Source: Acanthaster planci
Taxonomy: Eukaryota > Echinodermata > Asteroidea > Valvatida > Acanthasteridae
Length of the DNA stretch: 64,000 nt
NCBI RefSeq assembly: GCF_001949145.1
Contig: NW_019091519.1
Location: forward strand, 140,655 to 204,654
Direction of reading: 5' to 3'
This document shows positions 1 to 13,300 of the stretch, one piece after another. A model generated the notes under the pieces. That model made no database searches. It worked only from the letters and a program-made list of their open reading frames with translations, and was not told the origin of the DNA. A program made the position numbers and the translations under genes. Each line of letters starts with the position of its first letter. The stretch's first letter is position 1.

Positions 1-724
1 AAAGGACATACTGAGGTCGACTTGTGATGTCTAAGAAAGTATTCATGCGGTTTCGCTTCTAAGTCTGGTTTGATGCAGTTTGATTTCAGAAATTATCCCG
101 ATCTACTACCGGAGTCCATGGGTGAGAAACAAGGGATGGTCATTCCGAGGTAGTACCTAGTCTTTGAGTGTCTCTGGCCAATCTGGGCGTACCCCTGCGT
201 AATGGTCTCCATGTGGATGGTCACGCAAACAAAGTAAATGCACTTATTAATTAATTAAGTCCTCTCGAATAAGCCGCTCCTTTCATTACTGATCCCCAAG
301 GGACATATTCTCCGGTACTTCCATTTACGGTGAAGGACATTTCTTATTAATCTCACCGAAACCACTCGTTTCTGGAGAGCACCCATACAGTTCCAAAAGG
401 AATTATTAACGGAACTGTTCATCCGGAGCTTTAACTTACGACAGTCACATCACCCGGAGATGAGCTAAGGGTTTCAAGGTACGAACAGAACCAATTATCG
501 GGCCCATGATTAGACGATGTTTGCCTTGTGATTTTCTCTAAACAGGTAGGCCTACTGACCTTTAGGGATAATTATTTCTACGCGTTGTGCCATGGTTCCC
601 TGCTTCAGAGCCCAAAAGCGAAAACCTACAGGCAGAGAGCAAATGTTGGTTACAGTAGTCTTGATTTAGGCAGTTTTGCGACTGAAGGTAGATTTCCGGG
701 GCCTGTTTCATGAGATATCCCACA
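1..724. other. 5' flank of first ASIC-like gene
   Basis: No coding exon is recognisable here on either strand. The only open frames are short and share no domain with known families. The stretch presumably holds the promoter and 5' untranslated part of the ASIC-like gene that starts at 725, but I see no clear TATA box or initiator that would fix a start site. Confidence 0.4.
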
Positions 725-2148
725 ATGGGCTGTTACAAACGCTGCTACCTTCGTCAGTGGGCCCTGACGGATACGGACCTGCACGGGGTGAAGCACATCG
801 CTGGGGAGGGCGGGATACTGCGCCGTCTGATCTGGGCGGCGTGTTTCTTGGCCGCGCTGGTCGTCTTCTTGCACCAGGCCACGCTGACGCTGATCCACTT
901 CGTGGAGAAGCATCACGTCACCAAAGTGGACATCTCCTACCGGAAGAAACTCGACTTCCCCGCGGTCACTGTCTGTAACTTCAACAAGTACCGGGAGTCG
1001 GCCCTGACGGATCGCGACATCAGAAATGTCGGCTACCATTTGGGTGAGTACGGCGGTCAGCCTTCTTTCGGTATAGGCCTATATCGTAAAATCATATTCC
1101 GGTAGCTTCCATAATTCCCATACATACAGGAATATGAGCACATACTGAACGCTCATCAACTGTTTTTCCACCTTCGCACCGTCGTCACTGGTGTTGTGTT
1201 GTTCTGAAAATGAGAAAATGGAATTTTTTTTAACCCCCCCCCCCATTTCGTTGCATAGAAATTGATCTTTACTATTGATTCTTTTTCCAATTTCCATTCC
1301 GTTAATTACTTATATCATAAAATGAATTTCCTGCACAAAAAGGTTGATTTTCGCAGAAGAAAAAGAGCATGACAATATTTTGACAAGAGAAACGCTTTCA
1401 GGGAACATTGGAATGTTATGCAAGGTTTAGATTTAATTTAAAAGCGACCGTTAATGTCCAGTTTCTTTTGCGTACTCGTCACAAGAAGCAATAACAATCT
1501 TGCAACATTATGTAACATTTATGCAACAATTTCATATATATATATTTCCTATATTTGGCGAATTCAAAATCGGGACAGAGAAAGGCTACACCGGTCCAAA
1601 ATGATCATCATGTCGAAATTGCAATTGTTAAAATATTCAGAGCCATGATTTGAAATATTATACCACTTGGTTTGCTGCATCATGAATTCCGTTATTACAT
1701 GTACTGCTGTACATGTACTATTTGATAAAATATTTTATAAGAAAGGCGGAAATACTGCCGTGGGATGGTTACACATTGCAGTTGGCTCTGTTGTCTCATG
1801 AGGGAATAATTGAAGTACCCCAATCAGTCCGGTTATTGCTTATCGGGGGGAAAGAGATTTGGCTATTCGCTGCATGGTTTATTAACCTCTTGTGCGTCTT
1901 CATCCAAAATGTAAGACCTGACGTCACTATGTAGTCAAATGCAATATGCAATAAAAAATTATTTTTTAATGCCTTTCCTGACACATTTTGGGGCTATGGC
2001 TCTGATGTCACAACAGAAAGACACCGTTCATATCAAAAGGTTCAGTTCTGTTCAAAACCCAACATTTGCTCATTGGAAAAATTGTTGAGAAAACTTTGCT
2101 TACTGGCCTACTGTGAACTGAAGCAACGCACCTCCACATTGAGCAAAA

Positions 2149-2191
<43 letters not shown>

Positions 2192-5100
2192 ACAATTTGC
2201 GACAGAAAACTCTCCAAAATTCGGATGAAATCTAGTACAGACACAGCTGTCACATTGAAATGTTGTCCTGGATGACACTATATTTTTTTTCCATTTTGTA
2301 GATTGTCGTTAGCATCAGCATGAAAAGTCACCAGGAAATACATGTATACTTAAATTGGCTTATCTAAAGTGAAAATCGAGTTAAATGGAAAACACAGGAG
2401 CATTTCTTAAGAGCTGCATATTTTTATCATATTGCATGAAAAATGTGACATGCATGCATGAAGAACAACAGATTTTTCCACGCCTTTGCAATTGATGAAG
2501 TGACATTCTTTCGTGGTTGATTACAGGTATTGTCGACGAAGACCACAACCTCATCAACCCTTATCTGTACACGGAGGAGTTCAGGCGAAAGATGGCAGCC
2601 GTCGATTGGTCGGTTCACGACATTGACGATGAATACAACATGACGGAGTTTACCAACCGGACGGGGCACCAGTTGGATGAAATGATAGTGGAGGTGGGGT
2701 TCAAAACTGTAGTGGAACTTGTCATTTTGTTTGATATCCACTGCAAGAGAAGGCTACCTGCCAAATAACGATTGCGTTTGGCTTTCTCGACGAACATTAA
2801 GAATACCTTGTATTGTATTCCCGTTGGGACCGTCAAAGGCTGGGTTATTTGTATGGGCGTAGCCTTTTGTCCGGGAGGACATGTACAAAGTGATAGATTC
2901 AACTGTTGTCTCGAATTTCACTTCCACAATTGTTTCTCCTTGCTATATTCTGAGAATCATTCTCTCAATGCATCTCTGGTACTGATAATAAATCTTTGCA
3001 AAAAGCTTTCTTTTTTTGAAAAAGAAGGGGTCATCAAATCATTCAAGCTTCTCCATTAAGGTATATACATCATTATGACAAGTTATTTCATACTTTTGTT
3101 CACACTGTGGAGTTCGTCTACAAACATCTCATCGAGTTTAACTAGTTACAGAATGCTATGATAGACATTAGCTTGTGCTCAGTCATACGAAAATTAGTCT
3201 TAAGTACTGCTAAATGTGTGAACCAGAAGGCGCAGGCGTAACACGCAGGAGACCACACGAAGACATATATATTCACTTTTCATCAATTATACAACATATC
3301 TTAAATTTAAAATGCATTATTTGCCCGAGAATAATGACATCTCCGGTCTCAATCATGTCGTAAGTCACAAACGAAGCTCCAGTAGTTTTTCTCTTTTCCT
3401 GAGTAGTGCTCTTGGCGAGATGAGCCCTGTTCTCCTGACGACTTCCACCACATTTTCTCCCATCTCGGGAACTGCTACACCTTCAACCACGTGGCCCTGG
3501 CCACTGAGCGTCACTCATCCATCTCTGCTGGGGCAGGTGTGTATCGCGACTTGCCAAAACACTCTATACGCCCCAGTGCATATATCTGAAGCAATTTCTA
3601 AAAGTCCAGAAAAAAAAGATGCTTAGCCTGCGCTGCATGCAGAAGAGTGGAATCCCCGAATTGCTTCTATTTTCCGTCTTTGATAGTTATTGTGATACAG
3701 AGCCAACACGCTGATCATTACTTTTATATGAATCTAAACCACCCAGGCAAGGTTTGAGCTCAAAGGTTTACTGTCCGTATTGTCTTTTTAAAAACATTAT
3801 CATACATGTAGTATATAGTCAGTAAGCGTGTATTAAGCAAACGCTGGTAAAACGGTTCTCAAAAAGCTGAAGTTTATGTTTTAATATTAATCTGTAACCT
3901 GGCGCGTGTGTAGACTAACTTTAGTGATGTCACAGAAATAGCAAGTTATGTGTCAACAGTGGCATCAGGTGTTTTGTCGATGGACTGTTCAGTTGTTCGG
4001 TGTTTTTGGCAGCCAATGGCCTGAAGTTGACCTTGAATATCCAAGAGGAGGAGTACACGCCTAGCAACGACCTTCATGGAGCAGCCGAGGACGCAGGGAT
4101 CAAGTGGATGCTGCATCATCCCTCAGAGCCGCCTTACGTCAAGGAGCTGGGTTTCGGGGCGGGTCCGGGCCACCATACCTTCGTCGCCGTTCGTCACGAA
4201 GAGGTACACAGCCCACGTGTGATTCACTCTCTTACCTTATAGAAATTTGTAACCGATAGTAGGCCATAGCAACTGATTTCATCAAACTGTCCTTCAGTTA
4301 TTCTTTTTAAATGCCGATTTCTGTCACGAGCAGATAAAATAAACTTTAGTAATGATTTGTACTATGGAATTACAAGTTGGTTATCTCAAACAAAAATACA
4401 ATGGTCAGCACGTAGGCCCGAAAAATTATTCCTTTAAAACCCGCGGAAAGAAAATAAGATTTTCATGCTTAAAGATACAAGGTACAAGAGAGTCCCCCCG
4501 TCTTTTACCAGCTTGTTTTGGCATCCATTTTACGTTTTCTTATATTTCAGGTTGAAAGTCTTCCTTCACCGTACACACCTTGCATGGAGACAAGTGCTGG
4601 CTTCCTTGACCACTTCGATCATTACTCGCTTCAAGCCTGCCGGATCGAATGCGAGACCGAGGTCGTAGTGCAGAGATGCGGGTGCCGACTGGTTGAACAG
4701 CCGGGAAACGCTCCTGTCTGCAACCCCGCTGAGACGCACGAATGCGCCCAAGCCGCTCTGGGTCGGTTTCAGTATTTGTTACTTAAATTCAAAATGGGTC
4801 TTCCAATTCCAAGCTCCGTGCCCACCTGAGGCTTCGCCTGATTTTTAATCCCTGCCTTTGAAATGGGCCTAACGATTATAAGCCATAGTGCGCCACCAGA
4901 ACATTGAACTATTGGGACAAATATTGAAGTACATATTTGTATTTATATTGAAGAGCGTTGGCCAACATTCATTGATCGATTTTAGACACAAGACCTTGAA
5001 CAGAGACGAAGCCGAGTATTTGGAAAGCCCGAGACTAATGCTTGCAAACATCTGAAAATTTTTTTTGGGAATTAAAATTGGAGGCATCTCGATAATTTAT

Positions 5101-6709
5101 AAACAATAAAAGGAACTAATTCAGATGACAAACTAAAGCTTTATCTGATTTTTTTTAATATTTTAAAACTAGTAATACAGCTAAGTTACTTGGATAACGA
5201 CCAATAGTTATAAGACACCTGTCAGTGAGGAAAGCACAGGCCTTAAGCTACTTTTGTCACTGGCTTAAAACATACAGTTCATGCAGTGGCGGGCCATGGA
5301 GACCAAGCCTGCGACTGTTCGTCACCGTGTTCAGTTGAAAGTTACCCCTTTACAACCACCAACGTTAGGCTTCGAGCGAAGTACATCGAGAGAATTTACA
5401 GCAACACTACTCATAACTTCTCCGCTGATTACATACAGTAAGTCAAGTATTAATTAAACTTTCTACAGGATGCACAAAGCTAGAAAATGATATCTATCTG
5501 AAAACATGTTCTAGTCATTTTGAATGTAAATTCGATGCCCAGCATGGCTTCGGCATTTTCGATATGGTGCCCAATTATATTTACCTAAACAATCCACCAA
5601 TCACACTGCATGGTGGAGAATACCAGCGATGTCGCGTGAGGGCTTTTCACCCCGAAAGGTGAGGTACCAACATTGCGGCTGTGTTGATACATGGAAGCGT
5701 GCAGCCCATACATGAGCTATACCTTAAATATCTGTTTAGTCAATCGGAATCAATGCTTTTAGCTGCCATTTCACCAGTACAGGCTTAATGACGCAAATAT
5801 TACTATGGAAGCTTAGACCGATAGTGAACCGTATGATGAAGTTTGGGAAATGTACCGGTACACCTTGCGACATGCACAAACCGTATTAAATCACGTGACG
5901 ATTGGCGCTCATCTCCACGTACATTGCTCAGCAGATGGTAAGAGGATATGAACAAGGAAATAAATTAAGGCTTGAGGACCCAACTGAGCCTCTCATGTGC
6001 GGCGCCATCACAGTCAAGTGCTGCGCACAAAAAGCCAATCACAGTCCTTACATCAAGGACGTCACAATACTGATTTACATTTTGACCCAACCACTATATT
6101 TTTAAGGGGCGTGGTGCCAATTGTTCTTTTCGTTTCAATGTACAGGAACAATCTTGTGCTCCTGTCTATCTACTATGAGGCCTTGAACGCCGAAGTGATA
6201 GAGCAACTTCCGGAGATGACCGTACCGAGCCTGCTCGGTAAGAAGCTGTCAATGTTTAATGTGGCCAACGGATTTACACCATAATTCCCCTCCCCATCCC
6301 ACCCCCCAAAAATCAATCAATCAATAAAGAAATAAATCAATCAGAAAATTCGAAAAGGAAGTTCAACTTCAAAACTTGACGGTAATGTAAACTGATTTGG
6401 TATCACAACTTTGGAGGATTGTCTATAAGCAAGACCGTTTTACTCCAATAAAATGATTCCTTCAATTATGAGTTACTCCCCTTTTCAGCTGCTTTGGGCG
6501 GAAACTTTGGTCTGTTCCTCGGGGCTAGCGTCCTGACGATAGTGGAGTTGCTGGAGTATGTCTTCGATGAGTTGACAGCATCATGTACAAGGCGAAAGAC
6601 CTCCGGTCGCATTAGCAATGCTCGCGAGATTTTGACGGTCAGGGCCGCACCCATATCGGTTATCGATACTGAGAAAGAGTTGGAACATGGACGCCAATGG
6701 AACAGATAA
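725..6709 (+). CDS. ASIC: ASIC-like DEG/ENaC sodium channel subunit, paralogue 1 (8 exons)
   Basis: Predicted trimeric, plasma-membrane, proton- or ligand-gated Na+ channel subunit of 493 aa. Exons: 725-1043, 2527-2693, 3407-3536, 4013-4203, 4551-4761, 5287-5437, 6146-6237, 6489-6709; phases agree at every junction. Exon 1 carries the pre-TM1 gating motif His20-Gly21, TM1 (about 35-57), the ASIC-type HHVTK (63-67) and FPAVTVCNFN (78-87). Exons 2-6 form the cysteine-rich extracellular domain: NRTGHQL, a CSWRDEPC block, ANGLKLTLNIQ, EPPYVKELGFG, CRIECE and CGCRLVEQPG. Exon 8 holds TM2 with the G-A-S selectivity filter (432-434) in GGNFGLFLGASVLT. Length is close to vertebrate ASICs (about 510-530 aa). 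I chose Met725 over the in-frame Met710 because paralogue 2 starts at the equivalent MGCYKRC. The exon 5 donor (GTCGGT) is weak but matches the position in paralogue 2. Proton gating is family knowledge, not shown here. Confidence 0.9.
2145..2192 (+). repeat. (AAAT)n microsatellite
   Basis: About twelve perfect units of AAAT/AAATA lie in intron 1 of the first ASIC-like gene. Confidence 0.95.
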
Positions 6710-7796
6710 CAGTCCGGACAACAAAAAGTTAAGTACTTGACGTTTGGGGTTATTGTGATAATGTAGTCATGTACATGTATTTATTTCACGATCTCAGGTC
6801 TTTATATGCAAGGCTTCATTATTGATGGTAGAACCAAGTATTTTCACTGCCAATGACATCATAATTTTTATATACCTTTTCAATTTGAGCTTATCTAGTA
6901 ACAATTAGGTTGTCTATGGCAAATAATAGGCCTATACGATATGTTGACTCTGATCTCTGTTAGCTATTACATTAGGGCCTAACTACTATTTAGAACAAAT
7001 GTTTTTTGAAGAAATTTTGGGGAAATGTATTTAGTGTAACACCCAGGAGAACACTACGCCAGTATAGGGCCGCATCTAATGTCACATCTACGGTTGGCTA
7101 TCCGGTGGGCAGTAACGCACGAGTCTATGGGAAGTGTTACATCTCCAGCCGCAAGCCCGTTAGTACTGTTGCACGTAGCCACTTACAGCCCTCAGCAATC
7201 ATCAACAGACGGACAAGTGGATAAACAGTTGTATAATGTTCCAAATGTTTTTAAAAGTTGGAAATGAAATGTTAAATTTAATATAAAATAGTGAATTTCT
7301 CTTTTGACTCTAGAAAAAGAGAATTCAAGCCGATCAAGATTTTGTTTTCGTCGCTGTTTATAGATTATTATACTTTAGCATGGTACTATATAGTAATAAG
7401 AATTACGAGGTATTTTCAGTCGCTAGCATGTTTTATTTAAAATGAAAATGTACTCATTACATGAAATAAATCTGCCATTGCCTATATTTGTCAAGTTGTT
7501 TGTGTACTTAAATTGACCAGTTGGTCAAATTTTATTTCTGAAATAGTGCATTCTGTAATTGTGCTTGTCAGTGATTGGAAGATGAAGCACAGTTCTGCTT
7601 TCCAAATTAGGTGAATTTACAACCGTTTGCAAGGTCTTCTTGCAGCACTAGCACCATTTCCGTGAAAAAAAAAATCAGACAACAAACGTTATGACGTCAT
7701 TCCTTTTTTATACCAAAGCGGTACTCTTGTCTGGCTCACATGAAACGTCATTACTTCTCAAAATTACATGGGACCCGTTCTTTCTTTCACAGCTTT

Positions 7797-7830
7797 ATTT
7801 TTTCCTACCACTGCAGTGGTAGGAAAAAAT
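7797..7830. repeat. Perfect 34-bp palindrome
   Basis: Two 17-base arms with no spacer and no mismatch, centred on the PstI-like hexamer CTGCAG. It lies 30 bases upstream of the terminal-inverted-repeat element at 7861. It could fold into a cruciform or be the centre of a small palindromic element. Confidence 0.9.
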
Positions 7831-7860
7831 GACGCACTATGGCTGACCATGCAAAGCAGC

Positions 7861-8117
7861 TGGGTCATTCTATAAATTTGGGGTCCAATTTTTTCCCGTC
7901 CCTTTTACATCTGGCATAGGATTTTTAATGTTTAGAACTAACTGTTTAATTCCAAGATTGCATAAGTACTGCAAATTAGCTGCCAGACAATTAAAGATAG
8001 TTCGAAATCAATTTCAGTGATACATCCCTCGTCAAACATGTCAGATGGTAGACTTGTCAGAGGTCACTGGGCCGGGAAAATGTCACACTTTGGACCCCAA
8101 ATTTATAGAATGACCCA
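7861..8117 (+). mobile_element. Non-autonomous TIR element (MITE-like), copy A
   Basis: The ends are perfect 28-base inverted repeats (7861-7888 and 8090-8117), starting TGGGTCATTCTATAAATTTG on the left. The 200-base interior has no open frame. A second diverged copy in the opposite orientation lies in Wnt16 intron 3 (36931-37178). It shares both the ends and interior words such as AGTGATA and AAAATGTCACACT, which shows that this is a mobile family and not a chance hairpin. I could not define a target-site duplication. Confidence 0.85.
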
Positions 8118-10340
8118 ACTATAAAAAAAACACCAAAATTATACACAACTGTAAAATACGCAATAAAATACGACTTTTAAAGTAACGGGCAAATCTACAG
8201 TTCGAGATACAATGTGGCATCAACCAAGGGCAATATTCGTGCAATTTTTGGCCGCCCATTCAAGTACAGTCATGTGCAAAAGTTTAGTGGGTAACACCTA
8301 ATCGGGCTTACCTGCATGCCTTGCCCTGAAGAAAGATCCATGCACCCACCTCGTCTGATATGTCTATCCCTCTCGCATCACTGAAGTATACATCTCGCAT
8401 CGGTCATCTTTAGCCCCATCATCTTTTATACAGACACTCTTCACCAGCAATAGTTTTCTTATCGTCACTGACCTTTCGTGATGAGAGTGAAAACATCGAT
8501 GTTCTCAATGGCGTTATAAAATCAATCTCCGAATTATGAATGAAAGGCTTATTTTGTTTGAGCGCATTTGTTATTTTGGGAAGCTCAATTTTTTTGTGTC
8601 AAAGAACGCAAGATGTCTCTGTTGAAGCCGTCCTGCGCACAATAGTTCACTAAGTGAGTCGTGTAAATCCTATATATAGATCCACAACAGACCAACTTAA
8701 TACATAATCATGACTGGTTCGGGATGGATTTCATATACGGAAGCCACTAATTTTTCCCGGCAGTGATTTACATGTATTAGCCATCTGAAAGCTCTAAAAC
8801 GTCCTTGAGAGTCAACTTTAACCAAACATTCTTGAGGTATTCACTTTGAAAACACTGAATTTTTCAGACAAATCTTGTAGAATGGGTCTTTTCTGAAAAC
8901 TAAATTTACTGCATAAAGTTTAGTGGTTTGGTGAGGATAAAGTTGGTTGATATGCGGACCTTGAACAGAAAATATTTTAAAATGAATGAATAAATAAAGA
9001 AAAATATAAAGAAAAAAATAAAAGAAATAAAGAGCCCACACTACCAGACTTTTGAAAAAAAGATCCACGGTTTTGTATGCACTTGCCGAGTACTTTTCTA
9101 ATACCTGTCCACCAAAGTTAAATTGAAAATTATTATTACGTATCCAAACTTCCTTGTTTATTGTTTCCTTCAATCACTGGCTTCATTTACCGTCAACCGT
9201 CAATTTCCCTCATTGTGTTCGCAACGAATAGCTCCGTCTTCGATACTGAAACTCGGGAAGCATACTCGAGAAAAAAATCCATCTCACTGACAGGTATGCA
9301 AAGACTGCTGAGTCCGTTATTATAATTAATAAAAAATATCCATTTTTCTCGACCGGGACGACGCAAGAGCCCAAGATGTCGATTATGTCACCGTGGACCC
9401 AGAATCCTTTCAGAGAAGATAAGAAGAAACTTGTCAGTTTCAGTAACGAGCCCCCGAAGCCTGTCGTGTAATTCGGAAGACAACCCACGCGTGATGTTCG
9501 TGCACTTGTGTGGATTCGCACCGTAGCTACCAACAACCATAGTACAGTGGAAGGGATAAGGCTGGCCTGACTGCGTATGATTCACGTTAATAAGGAAGGG
9601 TTTTCTCTTCTGAAATCAACTTTCATCGGCGAGAGGCCTTTGCCATGAAGTCGTCTCCGTCGATTTAGACGTGAGTAGTGTTTGTCTTCATGCGCAGTGA
9701 GGTCCGGTAGCACCTGCAATACAATCACACGACGTGCGGCGCGCTGCTTGCACCAAAGATTGATGGTAACTGAGCATATTGTTACTATATTTACCCTCTC
9801 ATCGGGAGAAGGAAAAATAAACACCTATTATGCAAGTGAATACACTGTACAGGGCTAGGGGAACGTTTTATGAAGAGGATTTGAAGCCACCTTGCAGAGT
9901 CAGTCCATGTCAGTCTAGAGTGTTGTGGTTTTCAAAAGGAAGCCAAAAGATGGGGCAACAATTTATTTTTAGTTTTTTAGTTTTTTTTATTTGTCCTAAA
10001 CTGTTACATAATTTGTTGCCATGGTACTGAATTGATTGATACAGTTTCGTTGGCCAGTGGGTTTATCGAATAGTAACCAGTTCCAATGAGGTTTAATCCG
10101 ATCATCGATAGGTGATAAAATGGACTCCTAAGCCTTATTGACCACGGGAGAAGAATAAAATCGCGGTGACGACACAACAGCACATTGACTGGAACATGTA
10201 AACGGCTACACGAGTCGTGCTACGTTCTATGCAGGAGACAAAACGACACCTCCTGTGTGCACTGCCCATATACGAATCTGAGGAACTTCTGGAAGCAGGA
10301 CAGAGATTTGTAATCGCCAAATCGAGCAAGAACTGCTGGC

Positions 10341-13300
10341 ATGGGATGCTACAAGCGCTGCCATCTTGTGGAATGGGCGCGGGACGTTTCGGACCTCCAC
10401 GGACTGAAGCATGTGGCCGGGAGCGGCGGGGTTCTGCGCCGTCTGATCTGGGCCGTCGTCACCCTGGCTGCGCTGGGCTTCTTCCTGTACCAGACAGCGC
10501 TGTCCTTCATCAGCTTCTTCGAATGGAACCACGTCACCAAGGTGGACATCAACTACGCCGATGAGCTGGAGTTCCCTGCCGTGACCCTTTGCAACTTCAA
10601 CAAATACCGGGAGTCTGCTTGGACCGAGCGCGACCTTAAGAATGTTGGGACTCATCTGGGTGAGTTTAGTGATACCTAAGACCTTGCATCACTGAGATAT
10701 AAGGACCAAACTATCGTTCACATGTGGCCCTTCTACTTTATACCACTTGTTAGAAAATCAAGTTCATCCATGCGGTCCTTTCCTTGAGGAAAGCTCTACA
10801 TTTTTATTCCCTTGATTTTTTACATCTTACAAGGTGTGTAGGCCCCTTTCGGCCCGCAAATACCTTCGCTGCCGTAGACTTCCTTTCGCAGAACTGAAGG
10901 ATTAAAGAGACATTGCTTAAAAAAAAGAATGTAAAATATTTGCCAATTTGGGGCATTTGAAAACAACAGAAGCTCGGTCCCAAAGGGACTGCCAGACTCT
11001 GCTCAGTAAGAAGGCGACATGCCCTATGCATTTAATTACAAACCTCGGGGACTCCTCGTAAATCCATAATCTAAACTAGGCAATGGTTGATATGAACTAA
11101 GCTTTGGTTTGGATTTATTTGGTATTACCTCACAATTAGGTAATACCAGAGATAGCCCATGAAAGTTTTGCAATTTATTTCCAATGCGGTCCCTCTTGAG
11201 GTAGCAAGAAGGTCCGGTTTTCAGGAGGAAACCGCATTGCCCTGAGAAAACCTGCGAGAGCGAGTGTGGACTGGAAACCAAATGCACTTAAAGCCTGGGC
11301 CAAGCCGGGACTCGAACCCGGGCCTCATTGGTGCAAAGCGAGGAAAGAACCGCTCGCTAACCTGCTCCCCCATAATGCCAAAAAGGGGAAAGATGGGCAT
11401 TGACATTGCAGTGGTTAAGCATTCCGCCTTCACTTTGTTTTATTTTGCACATCTATTTATTTGATCGGTCCTCGACATAATCGTTGCAAAGATTTACTGA
11501 ACATGTAACTTAAAGCACTAACGCTGAATCGAAACTGACTGCGAAAACTTGGTCAGAACATTAGTTGGAGGGGCACAACATTTGGACACTGTACAGCCCC
11601 CCCCCCGAAATCCTTGACCAGCCAGTGTCGGGAAAAGGTTAAAAAGACCATTTTTAATTAAAGAAAAAAGACTGATGCTGCGTTAAAGGTGAATCATTGC
11701 GGGTTTAACAAAAGGGTTCTCGAATCACATTACATCACACCTCCCCTCTTCATCAAAACCAACCCAAACCAAAGATTGTAAATGATGTTTCAGTTACTGT
11801 TCTCAAGTTTCGTCAATAATATCACCAGGTATCATCGACGAAGACCACAATCTCATCAATCCACATCTATACACGGACGAGTTTAAGCAGAATTTGGCCG
11901 CCGTTAATTGGACGGCTCTGGAAGTTGAAGAGGACTACGACATGACTGAGTTTACCAACCGTACGGGGCACCAGTTGGACGAGATGATAGTGGAGGTGGG
12001 AAGAGCGACTGTACTGGAATTTGTTATTTTTTGAAGTCCACTGGAAGAAAAGGCTATGTGCTGAGTATCAACAGCCTTTGGTGTTCGCAGCAACATGTAA
12101 TAAAAGCTTTTGTTCCCTCTGGGGACCGCCAAAGGCTGGATACTTAGACTCAACTTTCAAATCATTTCCTTGGCCCGAAATCACAGATAAGACATATTTA
12201 CTCATTATTAGCCATAAATCTTGACTTCACAACTGCTCATTTTACTATGTAGATCCCCAGAACCATTCTTTTGAAGCATCTCAGACGCAGATTGTCATCC
12301 TTATCACAATTCTCCCCCATATTTTACAAATGTTGTGAAGGAAGTGGGATCTCTATGAATATTTAATTGTGTCACAGTTTTACACTTCATAAGGTAGGGT
12401 CACAGTTGACGAAACAAAGAAACGAATTTCACGCGTGATTTGGTGCAAATGTTCTCTCGGATGTCTCTTCAGACACTCAATGTACTGTTTGTAGGACTTT
12501 TAGCAACATGAATGAAAGATACAGTGAAATATCGATAATTTAAATTCTGTACTGGAAAACAAAATGTCCATTATCATCATGGGCGGATCGAGAACCAAAT
12601 TGTCGTTTTGAAATCTTCTTGCCGGGAGGGGCAATAATTTTGACAATTTATTTTGTGTAACCATTCATGGCCTTTCTCAAGGTTTAGGCTACATTTCAGT
12701 ACGTGCTCTTCACACGCTTTGCAAAGTCAAAAGGGGAACTTTAGCACAAAACGTTTTCTCTTATTACTTGTAAAAACAACTTTTGTTGCTTTTTGTTAAC
12801 ATTGAGGCATCTGTCTACACTGACGTTATACTTGTGCATTAGCGTAGGATTTTAAAAAAACAAAACAAACAGGTGACTCAATCCCAGTTTGGCTCCCTTC
12901 AAAACTGGCGTGTTTTATCTTGACTTACTACAATCGATGGTGGATTCTGCACCACGAGCGAACCACGGCCTCTGGCCAATTTACATGTAACGGTGTACCA
13001 ATCCCGCCCGAACGATTACGAAGACGTTGCATTGGCCACACACCGTGTAGTACATGTAGTGCATTATCGATCGTGGGCATCCTAATAACAAATGTCACTT
13101 AACGACCTCGAGAAGGGGTGTAGAACTTGCATAATCGAGGGGACGAATGCATAGTCTCCTACTCCAGGATGCAATGGATACTACGTGGATTGCTTTCTTA
13201 AAAGACATTACGCTATGATTGTTTTGACAAAACTGGTGTCTTACAAAAATGTCAATTTTAGTGTACGTGGAAAGGTTCGCCTTGCAACTCCCAAGACTTC

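Larger units (their letters stand above)
6710..10340. other. Intergenic DNA between the two ASIC-like genes
   Basis: No coding exon seen. A candidate polyadenylation signal AATAAA lies at 7465-7470, about 760 bases after the stop of the first gene. The stretch also holds a perfect 34-bp palindrome (7797-7830) and a terminal-inverted-repeat element (7861-8117), listed separately. The remainder is AT-rich with short chance frames only. The promoter of the second gene should lie in its last part, but no core element is obvious. Confidence 0.5.

Noticed and set aside
725-6709. ENaC, FMRFamide-gated channel or degenerin identity for the channel genes
   Set aside because: The HVTK motif, FPAVT.CN, the EPP..(K/Q)LGFG segment and the exon layout fit ASICs better. 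Degenerin- or FaNaC-specific inserts are not seen.
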